Positions 55,147 to 63,770 of a DNA stretch of 64,000 bases are shown here, piece after piece. This DNA is from DASUPK01 sp963774305 (lineage in GTDB: Bacteria; Actinomycetota; Thermoleophilia; Solirubrobacterales; 70-9). Under the pieces are notes generated by a model. That model was given only the letters and a program-made list of their open reading frames with translations, was not told where the DNA came from and searched no databases. Both the position numbers and the translations under genes were made by a program. Each line of letters opens with the position of its first letter. Within the stretch, counting starts at the first letter, position 1. Location: the NCBI GenBank assembly GCA_963774305.1, contig CAVZEM010000011.1, forward strand, positions 62,001 through 126,000, given 5' to 3'.

Positions 55147-56472
55147 CTACTTCTTCTTTCGCTTGCACTTCTTCTTGGCCACGCCGGCCGAGCGCTTGTG
55201 CTTCTTCTTGCACTTCTTCTTCGCTGTGGCGGGGGATGACGGGGATGCGGGCGCCGCCGGCTTAACGAAGTCCGCTGCCTGCAACTCCACCGCGCCGATG
55301 TCCGACGCGTCACCCGCGGAGGCGTTCGGGACGCTGGGGATGTCGAAGGGCCGTGGAAGTCCGCGCTGATCGGCGGGACCGACGAGCAGCTTTCCGTTCT
55401 CCAGCAATGGACTGGTCAGCGAAGGCTTCTGGGTCTGAGTGGGACCGCCGTTGTTCGCGAGGGCGCCCAGTTGCGGATCCGTTCCCAGGATGTTCGTGCC
55501 TACGAATCCGGGGACGTCGGCGACCGTCGCCCCGTTGGTCGACTCGATCAGGCTGAGGGCAAGCTTGAACGTCGTCCCCCCGGCGCTACGCAGGTCGGGT
55601 GCGCTGGCCGCCGCTGTGTTGTCGGCCACCACCGTCGAGCCCAGGCCGTTGGCGGTGTCCGCCACGGCCGCGCTGATGCCGCCGCCGTAGTGCGCGTGGT
55701 TATCGGCGATCGTGCTGGAGTAGATGACCAGTGCCGTGCCGGTCCCCTGGTTCAACCAGATACCGCCGCCATATCCATAGCCGGAGCCGTTGCCCGTCCC
55801 CGTCGCCGTGTTGCCGGAGATCGTCGAGCTCTGGAGCCCGACGCCGGCGTCTGATGCGTAGATGCCGCCACCGTTGAGTCCGCGGTTGCCCGAGATCGTG
55901 GAATTCCGGATCAGGAGCTGGCCGCCCTTCTGCCGAACGCCGCCGCCTGAAAAGTCCGGGCTCCCCCCCGCGTTGCTGTCCGAGATCGTCGAACTGTCGA
56001 TCGTCAGGTTGGTCTGCTTGCTGTAGATCGCGCCACCGCCGACGACGCCGGATCCGTAGCCGTGGGTGAGCGTCAATCCTGAGATCGTCACTGGATCGCC
56101 CGAGGTGGCCTGCTCCGTGTCGAAGACCCGCTGGCCATCGCCGCCCGAGACGGCGAGAACGTTCGCGCCCGGACCGACGATGTCGACCGGGTCGCTCACG
56201 AACAGCCCGGCGACGGTGAGGGTGATGGTGCCGCTGAGACCGGATTGGAACAGGACGCGATCGACGGTAGGCCGATTGGCGTTTTGGGCATTGGTCAGGG
56301 CCTGGCGAAGCGAGCAGTCGTTGGGTGTGGCCAGGACGCAACCCCCGGGCCCGGCCGGATCGTCGGTGCGATCGACCGTGTAGTCCGTCGCCTGGGCCGT
56401 GGCCGTCAGGCCGAGTGTTGCGCCGAGCGAGATTCCGGCTCCCATCGCGATTCGCCGGTTTGCCCAGGTCAC
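55147..56472 (-). CDS. Secreted CSLREA-type beta-helix surface protein with Lys/Cys tail
   Basis: 441 residues. Signal peptide (about 1-28, ending ATAQA), a CSLREA-like module with GGCVLATPNDCSLRQALTNA, then a right-handed parallel beta-helix (about 95-330: SGLTLTHGYGSGVVGGGAIY, STISGNRGLNGGGIYASDAG and similar), a choice-of-anchor-Q-like end (LPRPFDIPSVPNASAGDASD) and the C-terminal tail with two KKKCK motifs. AAGGAA precedes the GTG start. Probably exposed on the cell surface; adhesion or polymer binding is a guess. A truncated paralogue follows upstream in the same orientation. Confidence 0.82.
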   Translation of the reverse strand: MTWANRRIAMGAGISLGATLGLTATAQATDYTVDRTDDPAGPGGCVLATPNDCSLRQALTNAQNANRPTVDRVLFQSGLSGTITLTVAGLFVSDPVDIVGPGANVLAVSGGDGQRVFDTEQATSGDPVTISGLTLTHGYGSGVVGGGAIYSKQTNLTIDSSTISDSNAGGSPDFSGGGVRQKGGQLLIRNSTISGNRGLNGGGIYASDAGVGLQSSTISGNTATGTGNGSGYGYGGGIWLNQGTGTALVIYSSTIADNHAHYGGGISAAVADTANGLGSTVVADNTAAASAPDLRSAGGTTFKLALSLIESTNGATVADVPGFVGTNILGTDPQLGALANNGGPTQTQKPSLTSPLLENGKLLVGPADQRGLPRPFDIPSVPNASAGDASDIGAVELQAADFVKPAAPASPSSPATAKKKCKKKHKRSAGVAKKKCKRKKK

Positions 56473-56524
56473 GAAGTTCTTTCCTTGCCGTTATCGGTCG
56501 AACGTGACTCCACCTGTTAGCGAG

Positions 56525-57097
56525 TCACTTCTTAGCCTTCTTGCACTTCTTGGCGGCTGCCGCCCGTGTCTTCGACTTCTTGCACTTCTTCTTCGCCGCA
56601 GGGGTCGGGCTCTGTCCGGAGCTCGGCGGTCCGGCCGGCGGAGGCGGGCCGGCCAGATCGGCGGCCTGAAGCTCGACCGCGCCGATGTCGGCCCCGTTGC
56701 CGCCCACGGCGCTGGGAATGCTGGCGATGTCGAACGGCCGCGGCTGGCCGCGCTGGTCGTTCAATGTGCCGGAGCCCTTGTCGAGCAGCACGCTCGTGTT
56801 GGAGGTGATCGTGCCGCTCAGCCCCGACGCGAAGTGGATCGTGTCGAAACCGGCGTTCAAATTCGCGTTGTAGACGGCATCACGCAGCGTGCAGTCCGTG
56901 GGCTGTACGCAGGCATTGTCGCCCCCGCCAAGGGTGTTGTTGACCACCCAGTCCGTGGCCATCGCCGGCGAGGCGAGTCCGAGCACGGCGCCCGCCGTAA
57001 CGCCCGCGCCGGTGATCAGGCTGTGATGAGACCCCCAGGGGGGCTGACTCCGATGTCTACGCCGCTTCTCGTGCTTCCTGCGCCGCCGCCTGGTCAT
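56525..57097 (-). CDS. Internally deleted CSLREA-type paralogue with Lys/Cys tail
   Basis: 190 residues. An unusual Arg/Lys/His-rich leader (MTRRRRRKHEKRRRHRS) precedes a signal segment (ITGAGVTAGAVLGLASPAMA). Then come the CSLREA-like CVQPTDCTLRDAVYNANLNA, one strand SGLSGTITSNTSVLLDKGSG, and directly the C-terminal RGQPRPFDIASIPSAVGGNG region and KKKCKK tail. Compared with the neighbouring gene about 240 residues of beta-helix are missing without loss of frame. AGGAGG precedes the ATG. Either a minimal functional variant or a deletion product. Confidence 0.75.
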   Translation of the reverse strand: MTRRRRRKHEKRRRHRSQPPWGSHHSLITGAGVTAGAVLGLASPAMATDWVVNNTLGGGDNACVQPTDCTLRDAVYNANLNAGFDTIHFASGLSGTITSNTSVLLDKGSGTLNDQRGQPRPFDIASIPSAVGGNGADIGAVELQAADLAGPPPPAGPPSSGQSPTPAAKKKCKKSKTRAAAAKKCKKAKK

Positions 57098-57212
57098 GGT
57101 CCCTCCTGCGCCATGCCGCCCTAGCACCAGTCCAGCTTCGAGAAACGATCCTACGTTGGAGCGGTCGGGACCGCAAGCGTCGTAGCCGAACCTCAACAGG
57201 CAGACTAGGCGC

Positions 57213-58658
57213 GTGAACTTCATCGAGGACGTGATGGAGCGTTCCAAGGCCTCCCGGCTGGGGATCGTCGCGATCGATGGCGAGGGCTTCCGTCGGGAGT
57301 GGCACTTCGGCGAGCTGATCGCCCGCAGCGCCGGGCTCTCCGGCGCGATGGCGGCACGCGGTGTGGAGCGCGGCGAGGCGGTGATGACTCTGGTCGAGAG
57401 CCGGATCGAGTGGGTGCTCGCGATGCTCGCCTGCTTCCGGATGGGTGCCGTGGCGATGCCGTGCAACCCTCAGCTCCGTCGCCATGACCTGGAAGTGCGG
57501 GTGGACGCCGCGGCGCCCAGGCTCTGCATCGGCCAGGCGGAGCTGCTCGGCGAGCTTCCCGACGGCGTGCCCGCGATGGACCTGACCGAGGTCGCCGAGG
57601 CACTCGACGAGGATCTGCCTCAGGAGACTCCCGCGTCGATCGCGGAACTCGACCCCGACGACCCGGCGGTGATCATCTTCACCTCGGGGACGACGGGGGA
57701 CCCGAAGGGCGTCGTCTACCCACAGCGCTACCTACTCGGCCAGCGCCTGCAGGCCGAGCATTGGGTCGGGGCGCGGAAGGGAGAGCTCGCCTGGTGCACC
57801 GCCGCCCCGGGCTGGTCGAAGTCGACCCGTAACGCCTTTATCGCCCCCTGGCTCGCCGGCGCCGCCGCGCTGCTGCATGACGCGCGGTTCGACCCTGCCG
57901 AGCGACTGGAAGTGATCGAGCGAGAGGGCGTCAACGTCCTCTGCCAGGCCCCCACCGAATACCGGATCCTCGCCAAGCGAGCCGAGCTGCGGCGGATCCC
58001 CACGCTGCGCCGGATGATCTCGGCGGGAGAACCGCTCAACCCTGAGGTGATCCGCCTTTTCAGGGAGCACCTGGGAACCGGGATCGGCGATGGCTACGGC
58101 CAGACCGAGACCGGTCCGGTGACCGGCATGCGCCCCGACGAGGACGATCCGGCCCGGGACGGCTCGATGGGCCGCCCCCTGCCGGGGGTGGACGCACGGG
58201 TGATCAACGGCGAGCTTCAGGTCCGCCCCGAGTCGGTCCCCAGCTTCTTCAGCCACTACATCGGCGAGCCGCCCTTCGACGGCGAGTGGTGGGCGACCGG
58301 GGACCACGTCCGGAAGGACGACGACGGCTATCTCTGGTTCGAGGGCCGAGACGACGACATCATCATCACCGCCGGCTACCGCGTCGGGCCGTTCGAGGTC
58401 GAGTCTGCCCTCGTCTCCCATCCGGCCGTGGCGGAAGCTGCGGCCGTCCCGGCACCGGACGACGAACGCGGCTCGGTGGTCAGGGCGATCGTGGTCCTGG
58501 CGAACGGCGAGCCCTCCGATCGGCTCGTCGGCGAGCTCCAGGAGCACGTCAAGCGCGTCACCGCGCCTTACAAGTACCCGCGTATCGTCGAGTTCGCGGA
58601 CGAGTTGCCGAAGACCCCGAGCGGCAAGATCAGGCGGGCGGAGCTCCGACGCGGATGA
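57213..58658 (+). CDS. AMP-forming acyl-CoA synthetase
   Basis: ANL-superfamily ligase of 481 residues activating a carboxylic acid to its CoA ester. Motifs: P-loop IIFTSGTTGDPKGVVYPQRY, GYGQTETGPVTG, ATGDHVRKDDDGYLWFEGRD, DIIITAGYRVGPFEVESALV and the catalytic Lys in KTPSGKIRR. CTAAPGWSKSTRNAFIAPWL resembles medium-chain/propionyl-type synthetases. Start GTG, no clear Shine-Dalgarno, with CAGACT 6 nt upstream. The stop overlaps the MFS gene (ATGA). Confidence 0.9.
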   Translation: MNFIEDVMERSKASRLGIVAIDGEGFRREWHFGELIARSAGLSGAMAARGVERGEAVMTLVESRIEWVLAMLACFRMGAVAMPCNPQLRRHDLEVRVDAAAPRLCIGQAELLGELPDGVPAMDLTEVAEALDEDLPQETPASIAELDPDDPAVIIFTSGTTGDPKGVVYPQRYLLGQRLQAEHWVGARKGELAWCTAAPGWSKSTRNAFIAPWLAGAAALLHDARFDPAERLEVIEREGVNVLCQAPTEYRILAKRAELRRIPTLRRMISAGEPLNPEVIRLFREHLGTGIGDGYGQTETGPVTGMRPDEDDPARDGSMGRPLPGVDARVINGELQVRPESVPSFFSHYIGEPPFDGEWWATGDHVRKDDDGYLWFEGRDDDIIITAGYRVGPFEVESALVSHPAVAEAAAVPAPDDERGSVVRAIVVLANGEPSDRLVGELQEHVKRVTAPYKYPRIVEFADELPKTPSGKIRRAELRRG

Positions 58659-59866
58659 GCACATGGCGGTCCACCGCCGCGGTCCGCGCCTGGATCAGGC
58701 TGGACTCCGACTGGGCGTCCTTCGCCGGCATCTTCATCGTCACCAACCTCGGCCTGCTGGCGGTCGGCGCGACGCTCGCGGTGCTGCCCCACTACGTCAA
58801 GGACAACCTGAACGGGTCCGATCTCGAGGTCGGGATCGTCAGCGGCGCCTTCGCGCTCACCGGCATCGTCTGCCGGCCGATCGCCGGGAACATGGCCGAC
58901 CGCCGCGGCCGCAAGCCGACGGTGATCGTCGGCGCGCTGCTCGCCGCGACGGCGGGCGTCCTGTACTTCGTCCCGGCGGGCATACCGGGGCTGATCGTCG
59001 CCCGCTTCTTCCTCGGCGCGGGCGAGGGGACGGTCTTCACCGCCGGGTCCGCCTGGAACGTCGACATGGCGCCGGAGGAGCGGCGCGGCCGGATGATCGG
59101 GCTCTACGGCCTGGCGATCTGGACCGGGCTGACTCTCGGGCCCCCGATCGGCGTGCTGCTTCAACACGCCGGCGGCTTCCACCTCGTCTGGGCGTTTGCG
59201 GCCGGCGCCCCGCTGCTCGGCGCGGCGATCGCCTCGCGGTTGCCCGAGCAGTACGACGCGCGCGTGGACGTCGACCGCGGCCCCTTCATCTCGCGGGAGG
59301 CCCTGGGTCCCGGGGTCACCTTCGCGCTCAGCGTCGTCGGCTTCGCGGCCGTCTCGGCGTTCATCATCCTCAGTCTCGACGAGCGCGGGATCGGGCACGG
59401 GCCCGCCGTGTTCAGCGTCTTCGCGGCCACCGTGGTCGCGACCCGCCTTCTCGCCGGAGGGCTGCCCGACCGGATCGGCGCCGCTCGCTGCGCGGTCGGC
59501 GCCGCGCTGATCGAGACGGTCGGCCTGATCCTGCTGGGCGCCGCCGAGGCCCTACCGGTCGTGATCGTCGGCGCGATCGGAATGGGCGCCGCGTTCTCCC
59601 TGCTCTTCCCCTCGCTGTCCCTGGTCGCGATCAACCGGGTCGGCCCAGAGCGCCGCGGCGTGGCGATGGGCACCTTCACGGCCAACTTCGACCTGGGCAT
59701 GCTGATCGGCTCTCCGCTGGTGGGAGCGGCGGCCGCGCTCGCCGGCTACAGCGCGGCCTTCTACGTAGCCGCCATTGCCGCCCTGGCCTGCGCCGTCTTC
59801 AGCGCCGGCTTCATCGGCGACCGGGCAACCGCCCCGGAGCCGCTCCCCGATACCCTGCGCGCCTGA
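58655..59866 (+). CDS. MFS transporter (12 TM)
   Basis: 403 residues with about 12 membrane helices. MFS motif A is NMADRRGRKPTVIVG between helices 2 and 3, and a second copy GGLPDRIGAARCAVG lies after helix 8. FLGAGEGTVFTAGSAWNVDM and AMGTFTANFDLGMLIGSPLV are characteristic of YfcJ/arabinose-efflux-like members. The overlap with the acyl-CoA synthetase upstream and the aminotransferase downstream suggests uptake or export of an amino or carboxylic acid handled by these enzymes; this is inference. Confidence 0.88.
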   Translation: MSTWRSTAAVRAWIRLDSDWASFAGIFIVTNLGLLAVGATLAVLPHYVKDNLNGSDLEVGIVSGAFALTGIVCRPIAGNMADRRGRKPTVIVGALLAATAGVLYFVPAGIPGLIVARFFLGAGEGTVFTAGSAWNVDMAPEERRGRMIGLYGLAIWTGLTLGPPIGVLLQHAGGFHLVWAFAAGAPLLGAAIASRLPEQYDARVDVDRGPFISREALGPGVTFALSVVGFAAVSAFIILSLDERGIGHGPAVFSVFAATVVATRLLAGGLPDRIGAARCAVGAALIETVGLILLGAAEALPVVIVGAIGMGAAFSLLFPSLSLVAINRVGPERRGVAMGTFTANFDLGMLIGSPLVGAAAALAGYSAAFYVAAIAALACAVFSAGFIGDRATAPEPLPDTLRA

Positions 59867-61254
59867 TGGCACAGCGCGCAACGGAAGCCGAGTCGTCCAT
59901 CGACCGCAAGCTGATCAACAAGCTCACGGAGGAGCAGATGGCTCGCTTCCGTGAGCACACGCCGACTTCGGCGGCGTACTTCGATCGTGCGCGGAAGGTG
60001 ATGCCGGGAGGAGTCCCCTCCTCCTTCCAGCTCAACGACCCGTGGCCGGTCTACATCGATCGAGGCAAGGGCGCACTGGTCTGGGATGTCGACGGCAGCG
60101 AGTACGTCGACTTCCACAACGGCTTCGGCGTGATGTGCGTCGGGCACGCGAATCCTGTGATCGGCGAGGCGGTCAAGGCCCGCCACGACGAGGGGACCCA
60201 CTTCGCCGCGCCGACCAATGGCTCCATCGTCTCGGCAGAGAACCTGGTGGAGCGCTTCGGCCTGCCGATGTGGCGCTTCTCGAACTCCGGGACCGAATCG
60301 ACCATGTCGGCGATTCACCTCGCGCGAGGAGCCACCGAGCGCGACCTGATCATCAAGATCGAAGGCTCCTACGACGGCCACCACGACGCGGTGATGGTCT
60401 CCTGCTACCCCGATCTCGACGAGCTCGGCCCTCGCGAGAGCCCCAATCCGATCCCGTTCGGACATGGCTACCCGCAGGCGATCGTCGAGCTCACACGACC
60501 GGTCCCCTTCAACGATCCCGACGTCCTCGAGGGCGTATTCAAGAAGTACGAGGGCAAGATCGCCGGAATGATCATCGAGCCGGCGATGATGAACATCAAC
60601 ATCATCCCGCCGAAGGAGGGGTACCTGGCGCGGGTGCGAGAGCTGTGCGACGAGCACGGCGCCAAGCTGATCTTCGACGAGGTGAAGACCGGCGCCACCA
60701 TCTCCTACGGCGGCGCCACCCAGCGCTTCGGCGTGACCCCGGACATGATCTGCCTGGCGAAGGCGATCTGCGGCGGCTATCCCGGCGGTGCGATCGGGAT
60801 GACCGAGGAGCTCGGCGAGGTGGTCGCCTCCGACAAGGTCCATCAGATCGGCACCTTCAACGGCAACCCGCTGGTGATGGCGGCCGCCGAGGCCACGCTC
60901 ACCAAGGTGCTCACCCCGGACGCCTACGAGAAGCTCGAGGCCACCAACGAATCGCTCAAGGCCCGCTGCCAGGAGGTCATCGAGAAGTACGGCCTCCCTG
61001 CGTATGCGCAGGGGCTCGGCGCCAAGGGCTGCGTGATCTTCGCACCGGAGCCGATCTACGAGTACCGGGACTACCTCACCAAGGTCAACGGCGAGCTCTC
61101 AACCCTCGCCTGGCTCTACCACATGAACCACGGCATCTTCATGACGCCGGGCGTCGAGGAGGAATGGACGCTCTCGATCGCCCACGAGGACGAGCACGTC
61201 GACCGCTACGTGGCCGCCTTCGAGGCGTTCGCCTCGGACGTCAGCGGCTTCTAG
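59866..61254 (+). CDS. Class III aminotransferase (glutamate-1-semialdehyde-aminomutase-like)
   Basis: PLP enzyme of 462 residues. Signature segments: VMPGGVPSSFQLNDPWPVYI, SNSGTESTMSAIHLARGATE, EGSYDGHHDAVMVS, LIFDEVKTGATISYGGATQR and the PLP Lys in CLAKAICGGYPGGAIGM. It resembles HemL and omega-aminotransferases but no heme gene is near, and the coupling to an acyl-CoA synthetase and an MFS carrier suggests catabolism of an amino acid or amine. Start overlaps the MFS stop (TGATG); stop shares CTAG with the convergent ACT gene. Confidence 0.88.
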   Translation: MAQRATEAESSIDRKLINKLTEEQMARFREHTPTSAAYFDRARKVMPGGVPSSFQLNDPWPVYIDRGKGALVWDVDGSEYVDFHNGFGVMCVGHANPVIGEAVKARHDEGTHFAAPTNGSIVSAENLVERFGLPMWRFSNSGTESTMSAIHLARGATERDLIIKIEGSYDGHHDAVMVSCYPDLDELGPRESPNPIPFGHGYPQAIVELTRPVPFNDPDVLEGVFKKYEGKIAGMIIEPAMMNINIIPPKEGYLARVRELCDEHGAKLIFDEVKTGATISYGGATQRFGVTPDMICLAKAICGGYPGGAIGMTEELGEVVASDKVHQIGTFNGNPLVMAAAEATLTKVLTPDAYEKLEATNESLKARCQEVIEKYGLPAYAQGLGAKGCVIFAPEPIYEYRDYLTKVNGELSTLAWLYHMNHGIFMTPGVEEEWTLSIAHEDEHVDRYVAAFEAFASDVSGF

Positions 61255-61640
61255 CCCGAGGCGCCGTTCAGATCGAGCGCGGCGCGGGCCTTCTCCGTGT
61301 CCTCGGTGACGATCGCCAGGCGGACGCCGCTGAAGATCGTGTAGGCGACGTCGACGCTCACCCCCGAGTCGGCCAGGTCCCTCGCGATCTCGCCCATCGC
61401 CCCGGGCTTGTCGTGCAGGTCGACGATGACGGCATCCCGCTCGTCGGCCACCTCGATCCCAGCGTCCGCGAGCGCCCCCTTCGCGGCCGTTCCGTCCTGG
61501 ACGAGGATGTGGATGAAGCCCTTGCCGTCTCCGACCATGGCGCAGAGGCCCTCGATGTTCACCCCCGCCTTGCCCGTCGCCTCCCCCAGCTCAGCCAGCT
61601 TCCCGGGCCGGTCCTCCATGATCACCGTCAGGTCCTTCAT
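61251..61640 (-). CDS. Two-ACT-domain regulatory protein
   Basis: 129 residues made of two ACT ligand-binding domains: MKDLTVIMEDRPGKLAELGE opening the first and VIVDLHDKPGAMGEIARDLA the second. ACT proteins of this kind bind amino acids and tune enzymes or transport. AGGAGG precedes the ATG. The tail-to-tail position with the aminotransferase is compatible with amino-acid sensing but gives no proof. Confidence 0.85.
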   Translation of the reverse strand: MKDLTVIMEDRPGKLAELGEATGKAGVNIEGLCAMVGDGKGFIHILVQDGTAAKGALADAGIEVADERDAVIVDLHDKPGAMGEIARDLADSGVSVDVAYTIFSGVRLAIVTEDTEKARAALDLNGASG

Positions 61641-61710
61641 CGGGGCCTCCTGATCGAGTGAGCCGCATCATTTACTCCAGGGGCGGCGATGTCAAACCGC
61701 GGGGCGTGGG

Positions 61711-61716
61711 TAGCCT
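61711..61716 (+). promoter_or_regulatory. -10 box of a leaderless promoter for the YyaL-type gene
   Basis: TAGCCT, 7 nt before the ATG at 61724, without Shine-Dalgarno. Confidence 0.5.
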
Positions 61717-61723
61717 GAAAGAG

Positions 61724-63739
61724 ATGGCCAACCGTCTCGCCGAGGAAACCAGTCCGTACCTGCTCCAGCACAAGGACAACCCGGTCGACTGGCGGCCGTG
61801 GGGACCGGAGGCCTTGCAGGAGGCAGCCACCGAGGACAAGCCGATCATGCTCTCGATCGGGTACTCCGCCTGCCACTGGTGCCACGTGATGGAGCGCGAG
61901 TCATTCGAGGACGACGAGACCGCGAAGCTCATCAACGCGTCGTTCGTCCCGATCAAGGTCGATCGCGAGGAGCGCCCCGACGTGGACGACCTCTACATGG
62001 AGGCCGTCCAGGGGATGACCGGCCAGGGCGGCTGGCCGTTGACGGTGTTCCTCGACTCCGAGGCCGTCCCCTTCTACGGCGGGACCTACTTCCCGCCCGA
62101 GCCCCGCCAGGGGCTGCCGAGCTTCAGGCAGGTCCTGGAGGCGACGTCCGGCGCCTACAGGACGCAGCGCGAGGAGCTCCGCGAGGCCTCATCGCGGATC
62201 CGGGAGTCGCTCAGCATGACCGGCCAGGTCGGGCAGTCCGACCAGGCAATCGACGACGAGCTCCTGGCGCGGGCGATCTCCGGCCTGCAGACCAACTTCG
62301 ACCGGGCGAACGGGGGCTTCGGCGGCGCCCCCAAATTCCCGCCCGCGAGCGCTCTCGAGTTCCTGCTCGATCGGGGCGAGACCCAGCCCGTGAAGCTCAC
62401 CCTCGACCAGATGATGCATGGGGGGATCTACGACCAGCTGGGGGGCGGCTTCGCGCGGTACTCGGTCGACCCCAACTGGCTCGTCCCTCACTTCGAGAAG
62501 ATGCTCTACGACAACGCCCTGCTCGCCCGCCTCTACCTCCACGGCTGGCAGGTGATGGGCGAGGAGCGCTGGATGCGCGTCTGCACGGAGACCCTCGACT
62601 GGGCTCTGCGCGAGATGTGCGGGCCCGAGGGCGGCTTCTACTCCGCCCTCGACGCCGACTCCGAGGGCGAGGAGGGCCGTTTCTACGTTTGGGACGAGGA
62701 GGAGATGGGCGAGGCGCTGAGCGAGGCCGGGGTCGCCGCCGACGCGATCGAGCGCGTTCTCGGCTACTGGGGGGTGAGCGACACCGGCAACTTCGAGGGC
62801 AGGAACATCCTGCACGTCCCCCTTGGCGCGAGCGCGAAGCAGCCCGCCGAGCTTGCCGACGCCCGGACGGCCCTCTACGCCTGGCGCGACCGGCGCATCC
62901 GCCCCGGTCTCGATGACAAGCGGATCCTCTCCTGGAACGCGCTGATGATCGCGGCGCTCGCCGATGCGGGGGCGGCGCTGGGGCGCCAGGAATATCTCGA
63001 CGCTGCATCCGCCTGCGCCCGCTTCGTCCGGGAGTCGATGCGCGATTCCGACGGTCAACTGCTCCGAACCTGGAAGGGCGGCGAGGCGCGGCTCAACGCA
63101 TATCTGGAGGACCACGCCTACCTGGTCGAGGCGCTGCTGCGCCTCTACGAGGCAACGCTCGAGGTCCGCTGGTTCGACGCGGCCCGCGAGACGGCTGACG
63201 CGATGATCGCCCGCTTCGCCGACGACGAGCGCGGCGGCTTCTTCACCACCTCCAACGACCACGAGGAGCTGATCGCCCGCCGCAAGGACGTCGGCGACCA
63301 CCCGATCCCGTCCGGCAACTCCTCGGCGGCGTACGGCCTGTTGCGCCTGGCAGCTCTGACCGGCGAGCGCGACTACGACGATCGTGCCGTCGGCACCATC
63401 CGGGTCTTCGCGCCCGCGGCCCTGCAGCATCCGGAGGCCTTCGGGCACCTGCTCCAGGCGATCGACTTCCACATCTCCACCGTTCGCGAGGTCGCCCTGA
63501 TCGCACCTGCGAACGGCGCCGCCGACTCGGCGGCCCTGGGAGAGTTGGCCGGCGTGGTCCGCTCGGCTCACCGCCCGCACGTCGTGCTCGCGGGCGGACC
63601 GGAGGGTTGTGACCGGCCCGAGCTGCTCCGCGAGCGCCACGCGGTGGAGGGGCACCCGGCCGCCTACGTCTGCGAGAACTTCTCCTGCCGCGCTCCGGTG
63701 ACGGAGCCGGGAGAGCTCGCCGAGGCCCTCAACTCCTAG
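61724..63739 (+). CDS. YyaL/SPATA20-like thioredoxin-domain protein (DUF255)
   Basis: 671 residues. The N-terminal thioredoxin-like DUF255 domain (about 1-165) starts with the invariant RLAEETSPYLLQHKDNPVDW and has the redox motif SACHWCHVMERESFEDD. The remainder is an alpha/alpha barrel of the six-hairpin glycosidase type (GGIYDQLGGGFARYSVDPNW, PHFEKMLYDNALLARLYLHG). Cytosolic; the biochemical role of the family is poorly defined. The start is fixed by the conserved N-terminus and by TAGCCT 7 nt upstream. Confidence 0.92.
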   Translation: MANRLAEETSPYLLQHKDNPVDWRPWGPEALQEAATEDKPIMLSIGYSACHWCHVMERESFEDDETAKLINASFVPIKVDREERPDVDDLYMEAVQGMTGQGGWPLTVFLDSEAVPFYGGTYFPPEPRQGLPSFRQVLEATSGAYRTQREELREASSRIRESLSMTGQVGQSDQAIDDELLARAISGLQTNFDRANGGFGGAPKFPPASALEFLLDRGETQPVKLTLDQMMHGGIYDQLGGGFARYSVDPNWLVPHFEKMLYDNALLARLYLHGWQVMGEERWMRVCTETLDWALREMCGPEGGFYSALDADSEGEEGRFYVWDEEEMGEALSEAGVAADAIERVLGYWGVSDTGNFEGRNILHVPLGASAKQPAELADARTALYAWRDRRIRPGLDDKRILSWNALMIAALADAGAALGRQEYLDAASACARFVRESMRDSDGQLLRTWKGGEARLNAYLEDHAYLVEALLRLYEATLEVRWFDAARETADAMIARFADDERGGFFTTSNDHEELIARRKDVGDHPIPSGNSSAAYGLLRLAALTGERDYDDRAVGTIRVFAPAALQHPEAFGHLLQAIDFHISTVREVALIAPANGAADSAALGELAGVVRSAHRPHVVLAGGPEGCDRPELLRERHAVEGHPAAYVCENFSCRAPVTEPGELAEALNS

Positions 63740-63770
63740 CCAACCCTGCGCCGGTACGGTCCCGCGCCGA

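Noticed and set aside
55150..55235. AAG-rich direct repeats at the 3' ends of several genes as mobile-element termini
   Set aside because: They encode the Lys/Cys tails in frame and lack inverted ends, transposase or target duplications.
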